DNA of 64,000 nucleotides from Hungatella sp. (GTDB taxonomy: Bacteria; Bacillota; Clostridia; Lachnospirales; Lachnospiraceae). Positions 15,901-24,189 of this stretch are shown in pieces. The stretch is from positions 124,001-188,000 of the forward strand of contig WASS01000002.1 in assembly GCA_009712635.1 (NCBI GenBank). Direction: 5' to 3'. Made by a program: the position numbers and the translations under genes. Within the stretch, counting starts at the first letter, position 1. Every line of letters begins with the position of its first letter. The notes beneath the pieces were generated by a model. The model saw only the letters and a program-made list of their open reading frames with translations. It had not been told where the DNA came from and did no database searches.

Positions 15901-17361
15901 TTATTTTAATCCATTATATAAAGTGTCAAGAAGCTCTCCATTGGAGTCCTGACCAAGCTCCCATACCATGGCACCGCCCAACTTCTTTGATTTGATATAA
16001 TCTGTTTTATAAGCGATAGACTGTGGGTCTTCATAGCTGATGAAGATTGTTCCGTTAAATAACCATGGAACCATCGACTGAGAGTGAAAATATCTGGTAT
16101 AACCAGTTTTATTTAAATAATTAGCCTTGATGTCCTTGTAGCTGATTGAGTTGGCACCGCCGTATGTCTGGTATAAGCCGTTATTGGAATTATTCACGGA
16201 AGAGTACAGGTACCCATAGAACGGGATGCCCATAACCAGCTTATCGGCAGGGAAGGAAGCGTTTAACCAGGCAGTGACTCCGGAGTCCACGCTTGCTTTA
16301 TATTGGGGTGAGGAATCGTTGTTATTATAAAGGGGTGCCAGTAAATCCGTATAAGGATCCCAGGTTCCGTGCAAATCATAAGTCATAATATTTGCGTAAT
16401 CCAGATATTGAGCCAGTTTATCCATTTCTACATTTTTTACATAAGAAGCATCGGCTCCGCCGGCAATGGTGAGAAGATAGTGTTTTTGGTCCATGGCACC
16501 CCGGGCATCCAGCTTTTCTCTTATTTTTTGAAGAAGCAGGGTGAAATTCTGTTTATCTTCCGGCCGTCTGGTGTTGGTCGTCAGACCTCCGCTTACGGGA
16601 TATTCCCAGTCCAGATCGATGCCGTCAAATCCATATTTTGTGATAAAATCAACTGCACTGTCTGCAAAGGCATTTCTGGAAGCATCAGTCAGAGCCGCAT
16701 CTGAGAATCTGCCAGACCAGTTCCAGCCGCCAACGGAAATCAATGTTTTTAAATTTGGATTTTTTAATTTTAATGAATTTAAAAGCCTTATATTATTGGG
16801 ATCCACATCCGGATATCCCAGTGTAATCTTTAAATCCGGACCAATATTAGCAAAGGCGTAATTAATATGAGTCAGCTTGCTGGCATCCATCTGATCCGGA
16901 CAGACTCCGCTGTATGCCTCCCAGGCTGCATAGTAGCCAACAATTCTTCCGGATTGGGGCTGGGTTTCTGCCGGAGGTAAAGCGGGTGCTGCAGTGGTGA
17001 CAGAAATGGTATTGCTGGCAGGAGACATATTTCTTTTGGTATCTTTTGCTTTTACATAAAACTGGTAAGTTGTTGCCGGAGTTAATCCGCTAACGGCATA
17101 TGTATTTGAGGTTGTAGAGCAAAGATAAGTATTATTTTTGTAAATCTGGTATTCTCTTACTCCCAGGCCGCCTGTGGGTGGGGACCAGGTCAGGGTAAGT
17201 GAGTTGGTGGTAATATCGGCCGCATTTAAATTTTGGGGAGCAGTGGAAGTGCTTTTGTCAGGCTTTGCCGCAAATGAATTTTTCGTGCAGTAGTTGCTGA
17301 TTAGAAAAAGTAATAAAACAGATATTGTCCACATGATTGCTTTTCTTGTACTTCTTTTCAT
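15901..17361 (-). CDS. Secreted GH18 chitinase-like glycosidase with fibronectin III domain
   Basis: A 486-residue exported enzyme. A signal peptide (MKRSTRKAIMWTISVLLLF...) is followed by one fibronectin type III domain (about residues 35-125; APQNLNAADITTNSLTLTWSPP) and a GH18 barrel that begins GRIVGYYAAWEAY. The catalytic DxxDxDxE motif is intact in FDGIDLDWEYP, and SVGGW and MTYDLHG are further hallmarks. It should cleave chitin or chitooligosaccharides outside the cell. The ATG at 17361 is chosen over 17376 because AAGGAG lies directly before it. It is monocistronic and convergent to the ABC-F gene. Confidence 0.92.
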   Translation of the reverse strand: MKRSTRKAIMWTISVLLLFLISNYCTKNSFAAKPDKSTSTAPQNLNAADITTNSLTLTWSPPTGGLGVREYQIYKNNTYLCSTTSNTYAVSGLTPATTYQFYVKAKDTKRNMSPASNTISVTTAAPALPPAETQPQSGRIVGYYAAWEAYSGVCPDQMDASKLTHINYAFANIGPDLKITLGYPDVDPNNIRLLNSLKLKNPNLKTLISVGGWNWSGRFSDAALTDASRNAFADSAVDFITKYGFDGIDLDWEYPVSGGLTTNTRRPEDKQNFTLLLQKIREKLDARGAMDQKHYLLTIAGGADASYVKNVEMDKLAQYLDYANIMTYDLHGTWDPYTDLLAPLYNNNDSSPQYKASVDSGVTAWLNASFPADKLVMGIPFYGYLYSSVNNSNNGLYQTYGGANSISYKDIKANYLNKTGYTRYFHSQSMVPWLFNGTIFISYEDPQSIAYKTDYIKSKKLGGAMVWELGQDSNGELLDTLYNGLK

Positions 17362-17488
17362 CGTGTTCTCCTTCATAACTTATTGTGAAATTAAGTATAA
17401 CATGATGGATTTTCCTTGAATAGCGCGCAAAAACTGGTATATTTTCATAAATTTGGTAATGATTCAGAAATGCCCGTGAAACCTGTGC

Positions 17489-17517
17489 TTGCAGATGATT
17501 TCTTAATCGCTTATAAT
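17489..17517 (+). promoter_or_regulatory. cbiQ promoter
   Basis: TTGCAG and TATAAT with exactly 17-bp spacing. Transcription should start near 17524, immediately before the AAAAGGAGG ribosome site, so this transcript has almost no leader and no room for a riboswitch. Confidence 0.65.
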
Positions 17518-17532
17518 CAGCCTTAAAAGGAG

Positions 17533-18303
17533 GTGAGAACGATTAATACCATAGATTCCTATGCTTATGAATCCCGCATTAAAGGAATAAACCCTGGTCT
17601 TAAAGCAATTGTGGCAATGGCAGCATTGTTATTTTGTATTGGAACTGGAGATGTTTTGGTATCTGTTTCGGTGTTTCTGTCCATGGGTATTATTACGATT
17701 TTTATGGGAGGACTTTCCGTTTGGAAGTATCTTGCCCTGTTAAAGATACCAGTAACTTTTTTAATTCTTGGAACTGCTGCAATTGTAGTTGGAATATCTC
17801 ATGTGCCGGCAGGACGCTTTTATATCACCATGCCAGGCTTTTATCTTTACTTGTCAGATGGAGGAGCAGCTCTTGCAGCACGGCTGATTTTAAAAGCAAT
17901 GGCTGCCGTAAGCGCCATGTATATGCTTGTACTTTCCACACCGGCAAGTGAAATTATTAATCTGCTTGGAAAACTGCATGTGCCCAAACTGATATCAGAG
18001 CTGATGAATCTCATATACCGGTTCATCTTTGTTATGATGGATGTCCAGATCCATATGAAGCAGGCAGCGGAATCCAGGCTGGGATACCATAATTTCCTTA
18101 CGTCCTGCAGGTCCTTCGGAGGAATCGGAGCGAATCTGTTTATGGTTTCATTAAAGAAGGCGGGGGTGTATTATGATGCCATGACTGCCAGATGTTATGA
18201 GGGCGAACTTCTGTTTCTGGAAGAGGAAAGGCCGGTAAAAACAAAGGAGGCTGCGGCTGCCGCTGGCTATCTTGCATTTCTTTTGCTTTTATGGCTGTTG
18301 TAA
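17533..18303 (+). CDS. cbiQ: Cobalt ECF transporter, transmembrane subunit CbiQ
   Basis: A protein of about 255 residues, the T component of an energy-coupling-factor cobalt importer. It has several N-terminal membrane helices and the cytoplasmic coupling region ESRLGYHNF with AMTARCYEG, the two Ala-Arg-Gly type motifs that dock the ATPase. The start is uncertain: GTG 17533 overlaps the SD (AGGAGG at 17528-17533), whereas the in-frame ATT at 17542 is 8 nt past it and would yield a protein opening with INTIDSYAYESR, near where homologues begin. It precedes cbiO, with cbiMN further downstream. Confidence 0.88.
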   Translation: MRTINTIDSYAYESRIKGINPGLKAIVAMAALLFCIGTGDVLVSVSVFLSMGIITIFMGGLSVWKYLALLKIPVTFLILGTAAIVVGISHVPAGRFYITMPGFYLYLSDGGAALAARLILKAMAAVSAMYMLVLSTPASEIINLLGKLHVPKLISELMNLIYRFIFVMMDVQIHMKQAAESRLGYHNFLTSCRSFGGIGANLFMVSLKKAGVYYDAMTARCYEGELLFLEEERPVKTKEAAAAAGYLAFLLLLWLL

Positions 18304-18319
18304 AAATGAGGAGGAACAG

Positions 18320-19162
18320 ATGATGGAAGAAATACTTTTACAGGCAGAGAATCTTTCGTATTCCTATGGCACAGGAAGTAAAGCACTTCATGATGTGTCA
18401 CTGTCTGTGAGAAAAGGGGAGAAAATTGCAGTTCTTGGTTCCAATGGAGCGGGGAAATCCACCTGCTTTTTAAACCTGAATGGCGTCTTGATCCCGGATA
18501 CGGGAACAATCAGGTATAAGGGGAAAAAAATTGGGAAAAAAGACTTAAATGAGCTTCGAAGAGAAGTGGGAATCGTATTTCAGGATGCAGACAATCAGAT
18601 TATTGCATCTACTGTTTCTGCGGAGGTATCCTTCGGACCCATGAATTTAAGGCTTTCCAGAGAAGAAGTGAAACAGCGGGTAGAAATGGCGTTAAAGTCC
18701 ATGAATTTAATGATGCTGAAAGACCGCCCGCCCCATTACTTAAGCGGTGGAGAGAAGAAACGGGTAAGCATAGCAGACATTATTGCCATGGAACCCGAGG
18801 TGATCATATTTGATGAACCAACTGCATCGTTAGATCCGGTTAATGTGGAAATACTCACACAGGTTCTTGATGAAATGACAAAAATGGGGAAAACTCTTCT
18901 GATTTCAACCCATGATGTGGATTTCGCGTATAAGTGGGCAGACCGGGCGGTGGTTTTTGCCGGTGGAACTATTATTGCCGATGGCCCGGTAACAGAGATA
19001 CTGACATCTGATCTGATCTTAGCTCAGGGAAATTTAAAGAAGCCGGTTTTAATGGAGGTTTATGACAGTCTGGTGAAATGCCGGATATTGCCGGAAATGA
19101 GTCCTTATTTCAGGGATACACAAGAATTGAACCAGCTGCTTAACAGGCAGTATGAAGGTTGA
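18320..19162 (+). CDS. cbiO: Cobalt ECF transporter, ATPase CbiO
   Basis: A 280-residue ABC ATPase with Walker A GSNGAGKSTCF, Q-loop VFQDADNQI (typical of ECF ATPases), signature YLSGGEKKRVSIADI and Walker B VIIFDEPTASLDP. It powers the CbiMNQ complex, probably as a homodimer. GAGGAGG at 18308-18314 favours the ATG at 18320 over the upstream reading frame. It follows cbiQ by 16 nt; 300 bp holding a B12 riboswitch separate it from cbiM. Confidence 0.93.
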   Translation: MMEEILLQAENLSYSYGTGSKALHDVSLSVRKGEKIAVLGSNGAGKSTCFLNLNGVLIPDTGTIRYKGKKIGKKDLNELRREVGIVFQDADNQIIASTVSAEVSFGPMNLRLSREEVKQRVEMALKSMNLMMLKDRPPHYLSGGEKKRVSIADIIAMEPEVIIFDEPTASLDPVNVEILTQVLDEMTKMGKTLLISTHDVDFAYKWADRAVVFAGGTIIADGPVTEILTSDLILAQGNLKKPVLMEVYDSLVKCRILPEMSPYFRDTQELNQLLNRQYEG

Positions 19163-19195
19163 CAGAATTTGGTATTGCAGTTACAATACAAGCGT

Positions 19196-19490
19196 ATTAT
19201 CTAAAAGGTGCCTGTGAAATTCTCCGCAGGATAATAGGGAAAAGGGTGAAAGTCCCTTACGGTCCCGCCGCTGTATATGCAGAGCAGGGCTCCATTAAGT
19301 CACTGGGAAACCGGGAAGAGGGAGCAGCTGTGTTTGATGCATGAGTCAGAAGACCTGCCTTTTTGCTTGGAGTATCCGGTTACGAGCGATGACCGGTGCC
19401 GGGAAGTCTTTTTGTAGTATAAAGATTTACCCATAGGGCACCAGTCTGATGTGTGGGAACCATCGGATGTAAGGTGCTTATTTTATTGGA
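19196..19490 (+). promoter_or_regulatory. Cobalamin (B12) riboswitch with expression platform
   Basis: Conserved aptamer blocks are in order: AAAAGGTGCC, then AGGGAAAAGGGTGAAAGTCC with GGTCCCGCCGCTGT, the B12-box-like TCACTGGGAAACCGGGAAG, and GAGTCAGAAGACCTGCC (up to about 19360). Downstream, CCGGT/ACCGG and a larger hairpin GCACC...GGTGC (19437-19478) followed by TTATTTTATT form the likely antiterminator and terminator, ending just before the cbiM ribosome site. Cobalamin should switch off cbiMN. Aptamer boundaries are approximate. Confidence 0.9.
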
Positions 19491-19502
19491 AGGAGAATGA
19501 AA

Positions 19503-20252
19503 ATGAGTAAGAAAGAAAAAAGTATCATGAAACTTGCAACTGCATTTGCACTGACATTTGGAATCGTTCCCAGTGCCTTTGCAATGCATATTATGGAGGG
19601 CTATTTGCCAGTAGGGTATTGTATCGCATGGGGTGCGGTCTGTGTGCCTTTTCTCATTGCGGGCTTCTTTTCCATTCAGAAGACGCTCCGGGAGAACAGG
19701 AAGGCGATCACAGTTCTTGCCATGTCAGGAGCATTTGTGTTTGTGCTTTCTTCATTAAAGATTCCGTCTGTGACCGGAAGTTGTTCCCATATGACTGGAA
19801 CCGGTCTTGGTGCAATTTTGTTTGGACCGTCGGCGGTCAGTATTCTGGGCATTATTGTTTTGATTTTTCAGGCGGTTCTGCTGGCCCACGGTGGTCTTAC
19901 CACACTGGGAGCAAATACCTTTTCCATGGCAATTGCAGGTCCTTTCGTGTCTTTTGGAATATACAGGCTTTGTAAGGCGTTAAAAGTGAATAAAATGGCA
20001 GCGGTTTTTCTTGCTGCGACGTTAGGCGATTTATTTACATATTGTGTTACCAGTTTTCAGCTTGCATTAGCCTATCCTTCTGAAATAGGAGGCGTTGGCG
20101 CTTCTGCTGTTAAATTCCTTGGAGTATTTGCACCGACCCAGCTGCCTCTTGCGGTGATTGAGGGAATTCTCACTACAGTCATCGTTATGACTCTTGAAAC
20201 TTATGCTCTTCCGGAGTTAAAAGCCATTGGATTTACAAGGGAGGTAAAATAA
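19503..20252 (+). CDS. cbiM: Cobalt ECF transporter, substrate-binding membrane subunit CbiM
   Basis: A 249-residue S component. It begins with a signal sequence cleaved after SAFA, exposing MHIMEGYLP, the N-terminal Met-His that with a later histidine coordinates cobalt in CbiM/NikM proteins. [16 protein letters not shown] and [18 protein letters not shown] supply further metal-site and core helices. The ATG at 19503 is 7 nt after AAGGAG; the in-frame ATG at 19497 would be too close. It is directly under the B12 riboswitch and followed by cbiN. Confidence 0.93.
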   Translation: MSKKEKSIMKLATAFALTFGIVPSAFAMHIMEGYLPVGYCIAWGAVCVPFLIAGFFSIQKTLRENRKAITVLAMSGAFVFVLSSLKIPSVTGSCSHMTGTGLGAILFGPSAVSILGIIVLIFQAVLLAHGGLTTLGANTFSMAIAGPFVSFGIYRLCKALKVNKMAAVFLAATLGDLFTYCVTSFQLALAYPSEIGGVGASAVKFLGVFAPTQLPLAVIEGILTTVIVMTLETYALPELKAIGFTREVK

Positions 20253-20253
20253 T

Positions 20254-20571
20254 ATGAGCAGGAAAAGAAAACAGACGATCGCCGTGCTGCTGGTTCTCGT
20301 ATGTCTGATTGCCATTATTCCTTTGTTTGCCTTAAAGGGAGCAGAGTTTGGGGGATCGGATGATGCAGGAAGCCAGATGATCACAGAAATCCGCGGTGCG
20401 GAATATGAACCATGGTTTACTCCCGTTATGGAGGCTGCCATAGGCGGAGAGCTTCCCGGGGAAATAGAAAGCCTTTTGTTCTGCCTTCAGACGGGAATCG
20501 GAGTGGGAGTTATCGCGTTTTTTATGGGAAGACTGGTAGAACGGAAAAAATGGCAGGATAAACAGTTATAA
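20254..20571 (+). CDS. cbiN: Cobalt ECF transporter subunit CbiN
   Basis: A 105-residue protein with two membrane helices, one at each end (VLLVLVCLIAIIPLFAL; GIGVGVIAFFMGRLVERK), and an extracellular loop with EFGGSDDAGSQMI and EYEPWFTPV, typical of CbiN. The protein is needed with CbiM for cobalt uptake. It starts 1 nt after the cbiM stop, so the two are coupled. Confidence 0.92.
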   Translation: MSRKRKQTIAVLLVLVCLIAIIPLFALKGAEFGGSDDAGSQMITEIRGAEYEPWFTPVMEAAIGGELPGEIESLLFCLQTGIGVGVIAFFMGRLVERKKWQDKQL

Positions 20572-20595
20572 TAATTAAATAGACAGATACAAAAA

Positions 20596-20638
20596 AGAGC
20601 TGGTTCAGATATTAATATCTGAATCGGCTTTTCTTTTG
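20596..20638. terminator. Terminator between cbiN and the Crp/Fnr gene
   Basis: A long stem containing TTCAGATAT/ATATCTGAA, closed by AGAGCTGG and CGGCTTTT and followed by T-rich sequence. A-rich on the other side, it may also serve the convergent gene. Confidence 0.8.
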
Positions 20639-20643
20639 TATCG

Positions 20644-21306
20644 TCATAAACTGTTTTCATTGACAGCCATGGTCGCAAGAGATGAAAAATCCTTAATTCT
20701 GTATCTTTTTTTGTCCATATGCTGCAGTATATCCGCCTCACATAAAACCGAAAACACATGAAGCAGGTGGCGGTAGCTGACACCTAAGTATTCCGCAACC
20801 TCTGTGTGTTTCCTGTTATAGATTTCTCCGTCTGCAGATAATAGTATAAAATTAGCCAGACGGTTTACCAGAGGATAATTCTGGTTAGTTGCATAATTTG
20901 AGGTATTTCGCAGAGCCTTCCGGCATAAAAACAGGCACAGATAATTTAAGAATTTGGTATCGTTTCTTAAAAGATGGCTGACCTCCCTTAGAGGCAGCAG
21001 GATACAGACGCACTTATCCAAAGCAATGACTCCATTGGTAAATTTCTGTGCACCCATAAATTCCATCTCCCCAAATAAGGTTGGAGATTTAAAAAAATCA
21101 ATGATGGTAACCTTTCCGTTTTCATGAGTCAGGAAAAGCTTAGCATTTCCCTTTATAAGAAATACCAGATCAGATAAATCATCACCTTCTCTGCATATTA
21201 GTTCGTTTTTACGAAATTCTTTCCATTTAGCATATGGAGTAATATCAAAAGAAAAGATATTAGTGACATAGGAGGGAATTGTTTCGTTCGCCTTTTTCAT
21301 ATTCAT
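20644..21306 (-). CDS. Crp/Fnr family transcription regulator (YeiL-like)
   Basis: A 220-residue regulator with an N-terminal cyclic-nucleotide-binding-like beta barrel (EFRKNELICREGDDLSDLVFLIKG; TLFGEMEFMG), a dimer helix rich in cysteine, and a C-terminal winged helix (TEVAEYLGVSYRHLLHVFSVL). The barrel lacks the Arg of cAMP-binding Crp, so the signal is unknown; several cysteines could serve redox or Fe-S sensing. The ATG at 21306 is preferred over TTG 21312 because of AAAGAGA upstream. The gene is divergent from the U32 operon, and a Crp/Fnr palindrome lies between them. Confidence 0.85.
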   Translation of the reverse strand: MNMKKANETIPSYVTNIFSFDITPYAKWKEFRKNELICREGDDLSDLVFLIKGNAKLFLTHENGKVTIIDFFKSPTLFGEMEFMGAQKFTNGVIALDKCVCILLPLREVSHLLRNDTKFLNYLCLFLCRKALRNTSNYATNQNYPLVNRLANFILLSADGEIYNRKHTEVAEYLGVSYRHLLHVFSVLCEADILQHMDKKRYRIKDFSSLATMAVNENSL

Positions 21307-21374
21307 AGACAAATCTCTTTCAAACTCTTTTTTATAACTTATCTTACTATAAAACTTCCCTAAATTCCAGATTT

Positions 21375-21392
21375 ATGTGAGAAAACTCATAT
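21375..21392. promoter_or_regulatory. Predicted Crp/Fnr-type binding site
   Basis: ATGTGAG-AAAA-CTCATAT is a near-perfect palindrome matching the TGTGA-N6-TCACA consensus except one base. Its centre (21383.5) is 41.5 bp upstream of the start site predicted from the -10 at 21413, the classical class II activator position. It lies between the Crp/Fnr gene and the operon it faces. Confidence 0.7.
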
Positions 21393-21412
21393 TTTTCACA
21401 AAAAGCAAATGA

Positions 21413-21418
21413 TATAAT
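21413..21418 (+). promoter_or_regulatory. -10 box of the U32 operon promoter
   Basis: TATAAT with no acceptable -35 at 16-18 bp upstream, as expected for a promoter that depends on an activator bound next to it. The leader to the first ATG is about 54 nt. Confidence 0.6.
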
Positions 21419-21478
21419 ATTGCGTATTATAAGCAGCAGCAATCACTTAAACTATCAAACGTTTTCCAGGGGGGTCTC

Positions 21479-22648
21479 ATGATTAAATTTGCACTACCAT
21501 ACAATGGAGATATGGATTTCATTGATCAATCGCTTTATATGTACGGGAATTATATTGAAAGCTATTTTGGTAATTTAGGAATTGATGATTTTGGCGGCGG
21601 ACGTGCCCAGACTCAAAATATTGTGAAACAGGAAAATGAATTGAAAGCAATTCTGGACAAGCTAAATGCCGCCGGCATCGATTTTAATTATGTCATTAAT
21701 AATAACGGCCTGATGAACGAGGAGTTTACCGAAAAGTACCAGGAAAGATATCTGAGATTTATCAACAAATTAGTTGATTTGGGGATTCGAAAAGTCACAT
21801 TGAGCAATCCATATCTGATCCGATATACAAAACAGAAACTGCCGGATTTAAAAATATCAGCATCGGTGAATTTAAAGACCCGTTCATGGGAAGAACTTGA
21901 ATATCTGATTCATTTAGGCATTGATGAAGCAACGCTGCATTATGATTTAATTAAGAATTTTGCAGAGCTGATCCGGATTCGTTCGAAAACTGATCTATTA
22001 TTAAAGCTCATTCCAAATGATTTGTACATATCAAACTGCCCCTGGCAAAAAGGTCATACTCGTATGCAGGGTTCCCACAGCAAGCATAAGGAAACAAAAA
22101 CGCCATACTTCAGCTATTACAGAAATAAATGTGTGAATATCCGGAATTTAAGGCCAGAGGAAATATATAGCGGAAAATGGATTGCTCCGGCTGATATTCC
22201 CAAATACATGGAAATTGGTTATAAAAATTTCAAATTGCTGGACCGTCTGGCTACGACAGAATGGATCATGAAATCCATTGAAATATATATTGAGCAAAGC
22301 CGGACAACCCATCTGGAAGAAATATTAGGCACCTATGGCTCCAAATCTAACATTCGTGCCGCCGTCTCTGATGGCCCTTTGGAGCAGGCTCTTTATCCAA
22401 GAGACCAGCTGGAGCTGATACCTGAAATATCTCAAGTGGAAAATAAACTCTGGTATTCTGCCGATCACACGGATAATTGCACGCACTGCACGTTATGCCG
22501 TCGTGCCGCAGACAAGGGACTGATTTATCCGGAGGAGAAGAGAGAACAGTATATTGAAAATAACAGGAGGTGGCAGAGCAGAATTACAAAATTACCGTAT
22601 ATCAAAGAGTTAAATCTTGGTGAGGTACAGCGTATAGAATATAAGTAA
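21479..22648 (+). CDS. U32-peptidase-like protein with C-terminal cysteine cluster
   Basis: A 389-residue TIM-barrel protein resembling the peptidase U32 family, which includes UbiU/UbiV and RlhA of E. coli. Family-like features are the barrel segment RKVTLSNPYLIRY...DLKISASVN and the LLLKLIPNDLYISNCPW block. Cysteines in SNCPW, NKCVN and CTHCTLC could hold a 4Fe-4S cluster, as UbiU/UbiV do. The Fe-S and a hydroxylase or protease role are family inference only. It is the first gene behind the activator-type promoter; SD AGGGGGG precedes the ATG. The next gene encodes a related but cysteine-poor partner. Confidence 0.7.
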   Translation: MIKFALPYNGDMDFIDQSLYMYGNYIESYFGNLGIDDFGGGRAQTQNIVKQENELKAILDKLNAAGIDFNYVINNNGLMNEEFTEKYQERYLRFINKLVDLGIRKVTLSNPYLIRYTKQKLPDLKISASVNLKTRSWEELEYLIHLGIDEATLHYDLIKNFAELIRIRSKTDLLLKLIPNDLYISNCPWQKGHTRMQGSHSKHKETKTPYFSYYRNKCVNIRNLRPEEIYSGKWIAPADIPKYMEIGYKNFKLLDRLATTEWIMKSIEIYIEQSRTTHLEEILGTYGSKSNIRAAVSDGPLEQALYPRDQLELIPEISQVENKLWYSADHTDNCTHCTLCRRAADKGLIYPEEKREQYIENNRRWQSRITKLPYIKELNLGEVQRIEYK

Positions 22649-22662
22649 GGGGGCAGGTACAA

Positions 22663-23469
22663 ATGGGCGAAATGTTACTACCATTATACTTGGATGAGAG
22701 CTTTATGGACTCTGAGTCAGAGGGCAGAATTTATTTGACCAGATTTGAGCAGGATTTTCAGAAAGATTGTTTTTTGTTTCATGAAGCGAGGGACTATGCA
22801 ATCTCGCCGGAGGAAGCCAGGAGCATAAGCGGCAGGCATCAGTTATGTTATGCCTATGATATGTTTCATTTTGAAAACAGAGAATTTACCGTAGAGGGGT
22901 ATCAGGAGATTTGCAAAGATATTGAATCCATGATTGACAACGGATTTAAATATATTCTGGTATCAAACCCCTATATTATTGAACTGCTTTGCAACGAATA
23001 CAGCAAAGATATTCGTGTGATTGTTTCATCCCAGCTGGAAATTAATCATGCGCATAGTAAAATATTTTTTGATGTTTTAAACAATACCAGAAATATTTCT
23101 TATATTGTCGTATCTCAGAATCATCTTCACAAACAAGAATTTGAAGAAATGAGACGCACATTCGGAAGTATTGGGCTTATGGTAGAACTGGACCGCCTGA
23201 TCTCTGATAATCAGATCGTGCATGAGCAATTCAATAACATGATCTACGGATATTATAATGATTCTGTAAAATGCCATTTAAAAGAGTATATAGAGGAAAA
23301 CCGACGTTATTTCAGAAAGCAGGATCTGGTGGACCAGTTTGACGAAAACATTTCCTATAAGCTTGGGGAAATTGGTGTGGAGAAGGAACTTCCAGAGAAA
23401 AATCTGAAACATCTGCTTAATAATGAATTGGAAGAGATCCAGGTAATTGATTATGACCTGTGGCAGTGA
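22663..23469 (+). CDS. Divergent U32-like barrel protein, probable partner
   Basis: A 268-residue protein whose middle resembles the preceding gene: NGFKYILVSNPYIIELL...DIRVIVSSQLEINHAHS parallels the LGIRKVTLSNPYLIRY...DLKISASVN stretch there. It lacks the C-terminal part with the cysteine cluster (no CxxC) and is about 120 residues shorter. The two genes are 14 nt apart, so a heterodimer of a cluster-bearing and a cluster-less chain is plausible, analogous to UbiU-UbiV but not the same. Family assignment rests on eye comparison. Confidence 0.55.
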   Translation: MGEMLLPLYLDESFMDSESEGRIYLTRFEQDFQKDCFLFHEARDYAISPEEARSISGRHQLCYAYDMFHFENREFTVEGYQEICKDIESMIDNGFKYILVSNPYIIELLCNEYSKDIRVIVSSQLEINHAHSKIFFDVLNNTRNISYIVVSQNHLHKQEFEEMRRTFGSIGLMVELDRLISDNQIVHEQFNNMIYGYYNDSVKCHLKEYIEENRRYFRKQDLVDQFDENISYKLGEIGVEKELPEKNLKHLLNNELEEIQVIDYDLWQ

Positions 23470-23528
23470 AAAAAACGAATTAAACAATAATTAATGTAAT
23501 TTATAATAGGGATGCGAGGGTATGGAAC

Positions 23529-24164
23529 ATGAAGCTTTTAATATTAGATTTTGACGGAACAATAGCAGATACAAAGAGCAGCATTGTAAACACAATTCAG
23601 GCCACGGGAAAAGAGCTGGGCTATGGTATTGCCAGGGAGAAGGACATACAGGAAAAAATAGGGCTGCCTCTTAAGGATACCTTTTCATCCGTATTAAATG
23701 TCCCGGACAGCGAGATGGATCATGCCATTGATTTATACCGCAGAAAATACCAGGATATCTGCATGGAAAGTGTTACATTGTTTCCTGATGTAAAGAGTAC
23801 CATAGAGTACCTGTCACAAAAGGGAGTTGTTATTACAGTTGCCTCCAGTAAGGGCAAAGATGCTCTTCATCTGTTACTTGATCATTTACAGGTAAGTCCT
23901 TTTATTTCCCGGATTTACGGCGAACAGGACGTAAAAAATAAAAAGCCGGCTCCGGACATGGCACAATTAATACTGGAGCAGGAAAAATGTGATCCGGAAG
24001 AGGCATTGGTGGTAGGGGATACGGTATTTGATCTTCAGATGGGACGTGGCGCAGGCTGCCACACCTGTGGTGTAACCTATGGAAACAATTCTTATGAAGA
24101 GCTGAAAGCGCAAAATCCCACCTTTATCATTAATAATTTCGGCGAATTGAAAAGCATCTTTTAA
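23529..24164 (+). CDS. HAD-superfamily phosphatase (phosphoglycolate-phosphatase-like)
   Basis: A 211-residue HAD hydrolase. Motif I is [12 protein letters not shown] (nucleophile Asp7, acid/base Asp9), motif II the Ser in ITVASSKG, motif III Lys in [10 protein letters not shown] and motif [14 protein letters not shown]. The alpha-helical cap follows motif I, as in Gph/PgmB types. Substrates are small phosphates; none can be assigned. It lies 59 nt after the U32 pair and 25 nt before the IMP-dehydrogenase-like gene, suggesting a nucleotide-related role. Confidence 0.88.
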   Translation: MKLLILDFDGTIADTKSSIVNTIQATGKELGYGIAREKDIQEKIGLPLKDTFSSVLNVPDSEMDHAIDLYRRKYQDICMESVTLFPDVKSTIEYLSQKGVVITVASSKGKDALHLLLDHLQVSPFISRIYGEQDVKNKKPAPDMAQLILEQEKCDPEEALVVGDTVFDLQMGRGAGCHTCGVTYGNNSYEELKAQNPTFIINNFGELKSIF

Positions 24165-24189
24165 GCAGCAAGAGGAAAAGAGGTCTCAA

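Noticed and set aside
19159-19344. A 61-codon frame between cbiO and cbiM
   Set aside because: It lies on the cobalamin riboswitch aptamer, whose conserved blocks explain the sequence, and it has no homologue-like content.
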